Of a DNA stretch of 18,605 nt, positions 1 through 7,066 are shown one piece after another. Origin of the DNA: an uncultured Gemmatimonadales bacterium (lineage in GTDB: Bacteria > Gemmatimonadota > Gemmatimonadetes > Longimicrobiales > Gaopeijiaceae). The notes below the pieces were generated by a model. The model searched no databases. It was not told the DNA's origin and saw nothing but the letters and a program-made list of their open reading frames with translations. A program made the position numbers and the translations under genes. The stretch spans positions 1 through 18,605 of the forward strand of contig CALJKZ010000135.1 in NCBI GenBank assembly GCA_937983085.1, given 5' to 3'. Positions within the stretch are counted from its first letter, which is position 1. Each line of letters starts with the position of its first letter.

Positions 1-1208
1 CTGATGCCTGGGATTTCGGCGATTAGCACGCTTAGTGCTCGTTTCTCCCCGCCGATTTCGACGTCTCCCTTCAGGAGCTCTTCGGCCACGTCGGTGGAGA
101 CGACCTTGTTCAGCACCGAGCGGTACTGCTCCCGCATGAGGAGCCCGCGGGTCATGTCGTTGAAGGCGTTGGCCAGCGTGCCCATCTCGTCCTCGGACTC
201 GACGTCCACCTCGGCCTCGTAGTCGCCCTTTGCCACCCTCCCCGTGGCGGCCACGAGGTCGCGAACGGGGCGGGTGAGGGACCGGCTGAGGCCCACACCG
301 ACGAGGCCACACAGCAGGAGGGCGCCGAAGCCGGCGAGGAGCAGCGTCGCCTGGATGTTCTCGAAGGGCGCCCGGACGGCGTCCAGCGGCACGGCGACGA
401 TGCGGAAGCCCTGCTCCGGCTCGTCCGGGACCAGCGATACGTGCTGGATGGACCATCCCGAGCCCTCGAGGTCGGTCCGGAGTGCGCCCGTGCGCCCCAG
501 GTTGGCGATCATGGCCGATTCCATGTCGGCGCCCACGCCTGTACTGCGGGCCACGCACACGTCCTCCACGGCGAGACACGCCTCGAAGCCTCCGATGCGG
601 GCGATGCGGTCGATCTCCTCGGAGTCCACGGGGAGTCCGAAGGTCACGGTGCCCACCGGGCGTCCGGCGAACTCGATGAAGTGGGCCCGGAGGTTGTAGA
701 GGCGGCCGTCCACCAGGCGGTACTCGCTCATGACCATGGCTCCGTCTTCGTCGCGGAGCAGGGTCTCGGCGAGGAAGGCCACCTCTGCCGGGTCTCCCTC
801 CAGCGGCTGCCCACCAATCATGGAGATGATGGGCTGTCCAGCGTCGTCGGTGAGGACCACCAGGGCCCCTTCGAAGTCGGCGAGCCCGAGGAGCTCGAAC
901 TGGTACGAGGCCTCGCCGGTGAGGTATTCCACGTCTCCCGAGCGGATGGCCTCCTGGAGAATGGCCACCGTCCGACGACTCTCCCGGAAGGGCGCGGTGA
1001 ACTGGTCGGCCTGGAGTCGCTGGAGGTCTTCCAGCTCCCGGAACAGCTCGTTGGCGCTGGCCACGGTCCGGTCCTCCACCAGCCGGATCTGTCGATTCGT
1101 CTGGGCCCGGACAGCCACCAGGGTGATGGCGAGAAGGAGGCCGACGGTTCCGACCAGGGCTGCGAGGAGCTTCGCCCCGAAGCTCTTCTGGATCCACGAC
1201 AGCCCCAT
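1..1208 (-). CDS. Membrane-bound class III adenylate/guanylate cyclase with HAMP domain (C-terminus beyond window)
   Basis: About 402 N-terminal residues are visible; the frame is open to the window edge. Seen: a short cytoplasmic tip, a first membrane helix (about residues 13-33), an extracytoplasmic region of about 250 residues, a second membrane helix (about 285-307), then a HAMP linker (about 305-357) containing 'TRPVRDLVAATGRVAKGDY' and 'DEMGTLANAFNDM'. The start of a class III cyclase domain follows, 'GGEKRALSVLIAEIPGI'. In this family that stretch corresponds to the beta-strand carrying the first metal-binding Asp (typically 'VLFADIRGF'); here the residue is Glu398. The expected role is extracytoplasmic sensing coupled to cyclic nucleotide synthesis. 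The second metal-binding Asp and the base-selecting residues lie outside the window, so activity and substrate cannot be judged. It starts 5 nt after the stop of the cupredoxin gene, so the two are probably co-transcribed and translationally coupled. Confidence 0.85.
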   Translation of the reverse strand, partial: MGLSWIQKSFGAKLLAALVGTVGLLLAITLVAVRAQTNRQIRLVEDRTVASANELFRELEDLQRLQADQFTAPFRESRRTVAILQEAIRSGDVEYLTGEASYQFELLGLADFEGALVVLTDDAGQPIISMIGGQPLEGDPAEVAFLAETLLRDEDGAMVMSEYRLVDGRLYNLRAHFIEFAGRPVGTVTFGLPVDSEEIDRIARIGGFEACLAVEDVCVARSTGVGADMESAMIANLGRTGALRTDLEGSGWSIQHVSLVPDEPEQGFRIVAVPLDAVRAPFENIQATLLLAGFGALLLCGLVGVGLSRSLTRPVRDLVAATGRVAKGDYEAEVDVESEDEMGTLANAFNDMTRGLLMREQYRSVLNKVVSTDVAEELLKGDVEIGGEKRALSVLIAEIPGI

Positions 1209-1213
1209 TCGAC

Positions 1214-1888
1214 TCACCGGTTCAGCTCGACGTCCACCTGGCTCGTCTGTGCGGCCGTCACGACGACGGTCTGTTGGACGGGATCGTGGTCGGCGCTCCA
1301 GAACACGATCTCGTGCTCGCCGGCGGGCACGCCCTCGATGCGGAACGAGCCGTCTTCCGCCACCACGGCATTATGGGGGTTCTCCGTCACGACGATCACG
1401 CCGCGCATCTTCTCGTGTACTTCGCAGAAGACACTCACCACGCCGGGTTCCTCGAACGTCACGGACTTGGCTTGGCCCTGGGGATACCGACCCAGATCGA
1501 AGCGTCGGCTGCTCGAGTAGGAAAAGACGTTGTGGAAGAACGGATCGGCGTTGGGAAAGTCCACCGAGCCCCCGAGGGGGACGAAGATGGCCGCGGGCGC
1601 GAAGGCCGTGTCCTGCTGCACCATCTCCAGGCTCGATGCCGCCGCGGCTGACCGGCCCGTGGCTCCGACGACGTAGACAACGGCCGGGACGTGCTGGCCG
1701 GTCTCGGCGCGGGGCGCACCCCCCGGGTAACGGTTCGCAGTTCTACGCGGAGGGGGTGGGGGCTCGAGGGTGACGGTTCCCGCGATGGATCCGACCTGGG
1801 CCTCTGCGGGCGCCGACACGGCCACGAAGGCGAGTACCAGCGCCATCGCCGCGCGGACGCTACGGCCTACGGTTCGGCGTGATGACAT
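1214..1888 (-). CDS. Secreted cupredoxin / carboxypeptidase-regulatory-like protein
   Basis: A 224-residue protein with a signal peptide (about 1-30, ending 'APAEAQ'). A plastocyanin-like domain (about 65-168) has a complete set of type-1 copper ligands: His119 in 'FFHNVF', then Cys155, His158 and Met161 in 'FCEVHEKM'. The C-terminal stretch (about 172-222) resembles a carboxypeptidase-regulatory-like beta-sandwich ('EDGSFRIEGVPAGEHEIVFW'). The likely role is a periplasmic copper protein for electron transfer or copper/redox sensing. I chose the ATG at 1888, not the upstream ATG at 1960, because 'GGGAG' sits about 9 nt before it and the signal peptide begins there. The cyclase gene follows after 5 nt, which suggests the copper protein and the membrane cyclase work together; that link is inference. 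Confidence 0.85.
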   Translation of the reverse strand: MSSRRTVGRSVRAAMALVLAFVAVSAPAEAQVGSIAGTVTLEPPPPPRRTANRYPGGAPRAETGQHVPAVVYVVGATGRSAAAASSLEMVQQDTAFAPAAIFVPLGGSVDFPNADPFFHNVFSYSSSRRFDLGRYPQGQAKSVTFEEPGVVSVFCEVHEKMRGVIVVTENPHNAVVAEDGSFRIEGVPAGEHEIVFWSADHDPVQQTVVVTAAQTSQVDVELNR

Positions 1889-1949
1889 CGATTGCGATCT
1901 CCCGAAGGTGCGCGGCTCACCGGTGGGCCCGGGCGGACGGGCCCCGTCC

Positions 1950-1979
1950 AAGATACCCATGGGACGTGCCGGCGCTCAA
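1950..1979 (-). promoter_or_regulatory. Possible sigma70-like promoter for the cupredoxin-cyclase unit
   Basis: On the minus strand, 'TTGAGC' (1974-1979) and 'TATCTT' (1950-1955) are separated by 18 nt. This would give a leader of about 55 nt before the ATG at 1888. Each hexamer matches the consensus at four positions. In high-GC DNA this is weak evidence. Confidence 0.25.
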
Positions 1980-2072
1980 ACCTCCCTTCGGAACCGCCCG
2001 GGACGACGGGTGTTCCTGGCCGACACCGGAGCGGTGAGCATCAACGAGACCGAGAGCCGAGGGAGGCCCACG

Positions 2073-3020
2073 ATGACGAGCAAGACGATTGCGGTGGTAG
2101 GAGCGACCGGAGCCCAGGGTGGAGGGCTGGTCCGTGCCATCCTCGCCGACGAAGACGGCGGGTTCGTGGCCCGCGGCCTCACCCGCAACGCCGAGTCGGA
2201 CCGGGCTCGCGAGCTCATCGAGATGGGTGCCGAGGTGGTGGAGGCGGATCTGGACGACGTGGCCAGCCTCACCGCCGCCTTCCAGGGGTGTCACGGGGCC
2301 TACTGCGTGACCAGCTACTGGGAGCACTTCTCGCCGGAGAAGGAGAAGGAGCAGGCCCGGAACCTTGCCCAGGCCGCCAAGGCGGCGGGGCTGGCCCACG
2401 TCATCTGGTCCACGCTGGAGGACACCCGGGAGTGGGTGCCCATCGAGGACGACCGCATGCCGACCCTCATGGAGCGCTACTCGGTGCCCCACTTCGATGC
2501 CAAGGGAGAGTCCGACGATTTGTTCCGGGAGGCCGGCGTTCCCACGACGTTCCTCCTCACATCGTACTACTGGGACAACCTCATCGCCTTCGGCGCAGAG
2601 CCCCAACGCGGCGAGGACGGCACCCTCGTCTTCCCCATGCCCATGGGAGACAAGAAGCTGCCGGGCATCGCTGTGGAGGACATCGGCAAGTGTGCCTACG
2701 GCATCTTCAAGGCCGGCGACGAGTTCATCGGCAAGACGGTCGGCATTGCCGGGGAGTTCCTCACCGGGGCCGAGATGGCGGCTGCGCTGTCCGATGCCAT
2801 GGGAGAGACCGTGAACCATTTCCCGGTCCCCTTCGACATGTACCGGTCCTTCGACTTCCCCGGTGCCGACGACCTGGGCAACATGTTCCAGGTCAAGCAC
2901 GACTTCAACGACGCGTTCCTGGCCAATCGGAACGTGGAGTTCGCTCGGTCCCTCAACCCGGAGCGCATGACCTTCCGGGAGTGGCTCGCCGAGAGCGCCG
3001 GCCGGATTCCGCGCCACTAG
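2073..3020 (+). CDS. NmrA-like NAD(P)-binding protein
   Basis: A 315-residue atypical short-chain dehydrogenase of the NmrA/HSCARG type. The N-terminus has the Rossmann glycine motif 'VVGATGAQGGGLVRAIL' (about residues 7-23), followed by 'ARGLTRN', where the family usually reads the NADP phosphate. 'AYCVTSYWEHFSPEKEKEQ' and 'VIWSTLEDTREW' match the family pattern after strand 4 and in the substrate region. NmrA proteins often sense the NAD(P) redox state rather than catalyse a reaction; others reduce quinones or small carbonyls. The sequence does not decide which applies. The start is the ATG at 2073 with 'GGGAGG' 6 nt upstream; the frame extends further upstream but that part is antisense to the cupredoxin gene. 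It is divergent from that gene across about 184 nt. Confidence 0.9.
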   Translation: MTSKTIAVVGATGAQGGGLVRAILADEDGGFVARGLTRNAESDRARELIEMGAEVVEADLDDVASLTAAFQGCHGAYCVTSYWEHFSPEKEKEQARNLAQAAKAAGLAHVIWSTLEDTREWVPIEDDRMPTLMERYSVPHFDAKGESDDLFREAGVPTTFLLTSYYWDNLIAFGAEPQRGEDGTLVFPMPMGDKKLPGIAVEDIGKCAYGIFKAGDEFIGKTVGIAGEFLTGAEMAAALSDAMGETVNHFPVPFDMYRSFDFPGADDLGNMFQVKHDFNDAFLANRNVEFARSLNPERMTFREWLAESAGRIPRH

Positions 3021-3136
3021 ACCAGACGTCGGCGAGGAGCACGATGGTGGGAGAAGGCGCGCCGTCCTCGTAGTCCGCGGGCCGCCGGCGTCGAGCCCTC
3101 CGTGCGCCGAGGGTGCATGGCGCCTACGTTGCACCC

Positions 3137-3571
3137 ATGGAGGTCGAGGCACGTAGGAGTTCCGTCGGCCGGGGGCGTCGCCTCCGCACCGTTCTCGCGC
3201 TGGGGTGCGCCGCAGGTTGCGTGACGGCCGCATGCGGTGAGAGCCCTTCGGCCGTGGAGCGGCTGGAGCAGGCCACCGGACCGGTGGTGACGGTCTCGGG
3301 AACGATCGACATCGGCTCCCCGCCTCCAGCAGAGGAGGTTCCCGAGATCTTCTTGCGCTTCTACGCATCTTCCGACACCACCCTTCTGGAGGAGCGCCAG
3401 CTCCTATGGAGCGGCACCTACCGCCTCGAGTTCAGCCACGAGGCGGTGTGCGGCTGGTGGATGGACGTCACCATCTGGGACGGTCGGACCTCCGAGCGCA
3501 GGCCGGTGGCGTCTCCCGCGCCGGAATCGTGCACGGGCTTTCTCGTGGGACCGGCGTTCTGGTTCCCCTGA
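3137..3571 (+). CDS. Small secreted protein, probably a lipoprotein, unknown function
   Basis: A 144-residue protein with a basic N-terminus, then a short hydrophobic stretch 'TVLALGCAAGCVTAACGES'. Several Cys in that stretch could be lipidated, though none has a perfect lipobox. The mature part is a single beta-rich domain ('VVTVSGTIDIG', 'IFLRFYASSDTTLLEERQL', 'GTYRLEF') like the small carboxypeptidase-regulatory or transthyretin-like domains of secreted proteins. It has two Cys (in 'AVCGWW' and 'ESCTGF') that could form a disulfide. I cannot name a function. Start choice is uncertain: a GTG at 3113 is also in frame, and neither start has a clear ribosome site. The ATG at 3137 puts the hydrophobic segment closer to the N-terminus. 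Confidence 0.6.
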   Translation: MEVEARRSSVGRGRRLRTVLALGCAAGCVTAACGESPSAVERLEQATGPVVTVSGTIDIGSPPPAEEVPEIFLRFYASSDTTLLEERQLLWSGTYRLEFSHEAVCGWWMDVTIWDGRTSERRPVASPAPESCTGFLVGPAFWFP

Positions 3572-3649
3572 GCCGGTGGGCGTAGGCGTCGGCCCCGGGA
3601 CGGCCCTCGGCGTTCTCGGCCTCCCTGCCAGGAGCCTGGGCCTTCGAAC

Positions 3650-6600
3650 TCAGCCTCCCCGTCGCGGCACCTCCAACGCCTCACCCGGATCTGGCCGGAC
3701 GCCCTCGGCGTCCATGGCATCGTGGAAGGCCGGCACCCGTCGGGTGATGAGGACGTTGATGCGCTCGATGACGCCGGGCGCCTCCTCCCACGCCTGGTCC
3801 ACCTGCCAGAGCATGTCCTCCGTGGGGCGCAGCGACGACTGCTGGATGGAGCCGGACACCCGCATCCAACCGCCTACGTCACCCAGGAGGTCGCCGATGG
3901 ACTCCAGTTCCTCCTGGATGCTCGCGAGCTCCTCGGTGAGGGACTCCGGCGCCCCGTCGTGCTGCTCCAAGAGGCCTTCGGCTTCCTCCATCTGGTCATG
4001 AAGCCGCGATAGTGCCTGGCGGGCTTCGTACACGGGCTTCGCCAGCCGGTGCATGCTCATGAGTGCGTCCTGACGGGCCATTCGGTCGGCCACGGTCATG
4101 GGCCGGCGGGGGTCGGCCTCGATCTCCACCTCGGTGGTGTGGGTCGTACCTGCCGCTTCCAGCGTCACGGTGTAGATGCCGGGGAGCGCCACCGGGCCTT
4201 GGGGCGCCCCTCCTCCGAAGCCACCTCCACCGCCGCCTCCTCCTTCAGGCTCGTAGGGGGCATCCCACCGCCAGTCCCACTGGACCTCGTGGATGCCGGG
4301 ACCCGTCGCTCCCTCCAGCGTGCGGACCACCTGTCCCGACGCGTCGGTGATGGTGAGGGTCACCCCCGCGTCATCGTCGTGGCCGGATCCATCGTCATCG
4401 CCATGCTCCTCGCCGTTCTCTCCGTTCTCACCCTCGTGATCCTCGTCCGCGCCGTCGGCGGTCATGTCCACGCCGTCACGGAGGTAGTAGCGGATACGGC
4501 TGGCGCGCGGCGGGTTCTCGCCGGCGTACTGCCAACCTAGGAAGGGCCAGTCGCCCTCCTGGGCCCACATGATCTTCCGCTGGACCGGGAAGAGGTGGGC
4601 GTCCTGGGCCATCACCTGAGCACTCAAGTGCTCCAGGTGGGTCAGGTCGTCCATGATCCAGGCGCTGCGCCCGTGGGTCCCGATGATGAGGTCGTTGTCC
4701 CGCGGATGGATGGCGATGTCGTCCACGGGCACCACCGGGAGATCACCCTCCAGGCGGGTCCAGTTCTCGCCGCGATCGATGGAGACGTAGACGCCCACCT
4801 CGTTCCCGACGAAGAGGAGGTTGGGCGCGTTGTGATGCTCGGCGATGACGTTCACCGACCAGAGGTCGGGGAGGCCGTCGTCGATGCGTCGCCAGTCTTC
4901 GCCGTAGTTCTCACTGACGTACACGTAGGCGTCGTAGTCGCCGTTGCGGTGGCCGTCGAAGGTGGCGTAGACCCGCCCGGGCACGTGGTGCGACGGGGCG
5001 AGACGACTCACGTACGTCCGATCGGGGAGGTCTGGAATGTTGTCGACGACGGTGGTCCACGTCTCGCCGTAGTCGCGGGTCACCTGGAGGTTGCCGTCGT
5101 CGGTACCGACGTAGATGACGTCCGGGGTGAAGTGGGACTCTCCGACCACGGTGAGATTCCCGTACGTGGCGATGCCGTCGTGGATGGACATCATGGGCTC
5201 GCTCCCGGATACGCCCATGATGGACAAGGTGTCGCGATCGATCTGCTTGGTGAGGTCGATGCCTCCCACCTCTTCCCAGCTCATGCCCCGATCCGGCGAG
5301 CGCATGAGGTAGTTGGCGCCGAGGTAGATGACCTCGGGGTCGTGGCGGGAGATGAGGAGGGGTGAGTTCCAGTTGAAGCGATAGTCCTTGGCGGTGTCCC
5401 CGTTCATCCGCGGGCCCTCGATGGGGCGCATGGGGGTCTTCTCACCCGTGTTCAGGTCGTAGCGGACCATGTTTCCGCCCTGGGACTCCGAATACACGAT
5501 GGTGGAGTCGGTGGGATCCACGACGGTCCAGAAACCGTCGCCGTATGCCGTCTCGTACCAGTCGTCGTGGCGGATGCCATGGAACGACCGTGTGTTGGAC
5601 GGGCCGCACCACGGATCGTTGTCCTGGAGCCCTCCGCACACGTAGTAGGGCGTCCGCATGTCGTGGGCGATGGTGTAGAACTGGCCCAGCGCCATCATGT
5701 CGTACATGCGCCACGTGCGAGTGCCGTCCCAGGACGCCGACACTCCGCCATCGCTGCCGATGATGAGATGATCCGGATTCGCCGGGTCGATCCACAGGTC
5801 GTGGTGGTCCACGTGGATCTGCGTCGCACCGTCGCTGCGGAAGGTCTCGCCGCCGTCGTCGGAGACCATGAGCTGGGTACCCAGGACGTAGACGCGGTCG
5901 GCGTCCGTGGGGTCGATGCGGACCTGGGAGTAGTACATGGGCCGCGGGTTGGTGTCGGAGATCTTCTCCCACGTATCTCCACGATCGGTGGACCGGTAGA
6001 GCCCCGTGTCGCGGGCTCCGCCACCGCCGCCGAAGCCGCTTCCCGCGCTGCGCGCGTCGGCCTCCACGAGGGCGTACACCAGGTTGCCGTTGCCCCGGAA
6101 GACGTCCAGTCCGATGCGCCCCTTGTCACCCGACGGGAGGCCGTCGGTGAGCTCCGTCCACGACTCGCCCCCGTCCACGGTCCGGTAGATCCCGCTGCCG
6201 GGCCCGCCACCGTTGAAGCCGAAACCCGTCCGCCGGCGCTGGTACATGGCGGCGAAGAGGGTCTTCGGGTCCGCAGGATCCATGACGAGGTCGATGGCTC
6301 CGGTGTTCTCGTCCACGAAAAGGACGAGCTCCCACGTCTCGCCGCCGTCGGTGGTGCGGTCAACCCCGCGCTCGGGGTTGGCGGTCCAGAGGTCACCGAC
6401 GGCGGCGACGTACACGACGTCGGGGTCGCGGGGGTGGATGATCATCCGGCCCACGTGCTTCGTGGCCTCGAGGCCCATGTGCTGCCAGGTCTTGCCGCCG
6501 TCGGTGGACTTGTAGACGCCGTTGCCCCAGGGTGAGGATTGCCGGTTCTGGGGCTCGCCGGTGCCTACCCAGACGAGGTTCGGGTTCGTCTGATCGACCT

Positions 6601-6937
6601 CGATGGCTCCGATGGAGCTCGTGGGCTGATCGTCGAACAGAGGGATGAACGACGTGCCGTGGTTCTCCGTCTTCCAGACCCCGCCCGACGCCGTGCCCAC
6701 GTAGAAGACGTGAGGCGTGGCCTCGATGACGGCCAGGTCGGCGATCCGACCCCCCATGAGGGCCGGGCCGATCTCCCGGTAGTCCGCCCGGGACAAGGTG
6801 GTGGAGAGATCCGGTGTCTGCGCCAGAACAGGGGTCGCCACGACGGCGAGGGCGGACGCGGTGGCGAAGGCGAGGCGAAGGGGCAGGGTGGCTCGATTCA
6901 TCGACGGAGAGGGGGTTCGGGAAGCCGAGATCGGCAT
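3650..6937 (-). CDS. Secreted BNR/Asp-box repeat (sortilin/VPS10-like) beta-propeller protein
   Basis: A 1095-residue exported protein. A signal peptide ends near 'ATPVLAQ'. Residues of roughly 45-760 form repeated propeller blades with many Asp-box motifs: 'STDGGKTW', 'TTDGGETW', 'TVDGGESW', 'STDRGDTW', 'SDDGGETF', 'SPDRGMSW', 'TRDYGETW', 'SENYGEDW', 'SIDRGENW'. Most are preceded by 'DPxxPxxVYVG'-like strands, as in the WD40/YVTN/BNR and sortilin N-terminal families. After the propeller come an Asp/Glu-rich stretch ('ADEDHEGENGENGEEHGDDD'), a beta-sandwich with a nine-residue Gly run followed by 'FGGG', and a helical C-terminus likely to form a coiled coil. The role is probably binding or turnover of extracellular protein or glycan; no sialidase catalytic set was confirmed. 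Two starts are possible, 6937 and 6901 ('MNRATLPLRLAF'), both without a good ribosome site. It is divergent from the RnfD-like gene. Confidence 0.88.
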   Translation of the reverse strand: MPISASRTPSPSMNRATLPLRLAFATASALAVVATPVLAQTPDLSTTLSRADYREIGPALMGGRIADLAVIEATPHVFYVGTASGGVWKTENHGTSFIPLFDDQPTSSIGAIEVDQTNPNLVWVGTGEPQNRQSSPWGNGVYKSTDGGKTWQHMGLEATKHVGRMIIHPRDPDVVYVAAVGDLWTANPERGVDRTTDGGETWELVLFVDENTGAIDLVMDPADPKTLFAAMYQRRRTGFGFNGGGPGSGIYRTVDGGESWTELTDGLPSGDKGRIGLDVFRGNGNLVYALVEADARSAGSGFGGGGGARDTGLYRSTDRGDTWEKISDTNPRPMYYSQVRIDPTDADRVYVLGTQLMVSDDGGETFRSDGATQIHVDHHDLWIDPANPDHLIIGSDGGVSASWDGTRTWRMYDMMALGQFYTIAHDMRTPYYVCGGLQDNDPWCGPSNTRSFHGIRHDDWYETAYGDGFWTVVDPTDSTIVYSESQGGNMVRYDLNTGEKTPMRPIEGPRMNGDTAKDYRFNWNSPLLISRHDPEVIYLGANYLMRSPDRGMSWEEVGGIDLTKQIDRDTLSIMGVSGSEPMMSIHDGIATYGNLTVVGESHFTPDVIYVGTDDGNLQVTRDYGETWTTVVDNIPDLPDRTYVSRLAPSHHVPGRVYATFDGHRNGDYDAYVYVSENYGEDWRRIDDGLPDLWSVNVIAEHHNAPNLLFVGNEVGVYVSIDRGENWTRLEGDLPVVPVDDIAIHPRDNDLIIGTHGRSAWIMDDLTHLEHLSAQVMAQDAHLFPVQRKIMWAQEGDWPFLGWQYAGENPPRASRIRYYLRDGVDMTADGADEDHEGENGENGEEHGDDDGSGHDDDAGVTLTITDASGQVVRTLEGATGPGIHEVQWDWRWDAPYEPEGGGGGGGGFGGGAPQGPVALPGIYTVTLEAAGTTHTTEVEIEADPRRPMTVADRMARQDALMSMHRLAKPVYEARQALSRLHDQMEEAEGLLEQHDGAPESLTEELASIQEELESIGDLLGDVGGWMRVSGSIQQSSLRPTEDMLWQVDQAWEEAPGVIERINVLITRRVPAFHDAMDAEGVRPDPGEALEVPRRGG

Positions 6938-7015
6938 GATGGGGCCTACTGGCGGTGACGGCTACTCCCCCCCGAGCCCCTTCGGTAGATTGTCTCCGGA
7001 TCTGAGGTACGGCTG

Positions 7016-7022
7016 AAAGGAG
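7016..7022 (+). promoter_or_regulatory. Strong Shine-Dalgarno site in front of an ATC codon
   Basis: 'AAAGGAG' is the best ribosome-binding site in this region. The downstream gene's frame has no ATG, GTG or TTG at the expected distance. Eight nucleotides after the site, in frame, is ATC (7031), followed by 'GCTCAG'. The first conventional start in frame is the GTG at 7067, 44 nt away and without a site of its own. See the finding on the start codon. Confidence 0.55.
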
Positions 7023-7066
7023 TTCCCGTCATCGCTCAGCGGCTCTCGCCGGCCCAGGCCGCCCTC

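Noticed and set aside
1917..3368. Minus-strand open frame of 483 codons opposite the NmrA-like gene
   Set aside because: Shadow of a clear Rossmann protein; composition is that of reverse-complemented codons, with no start signal.
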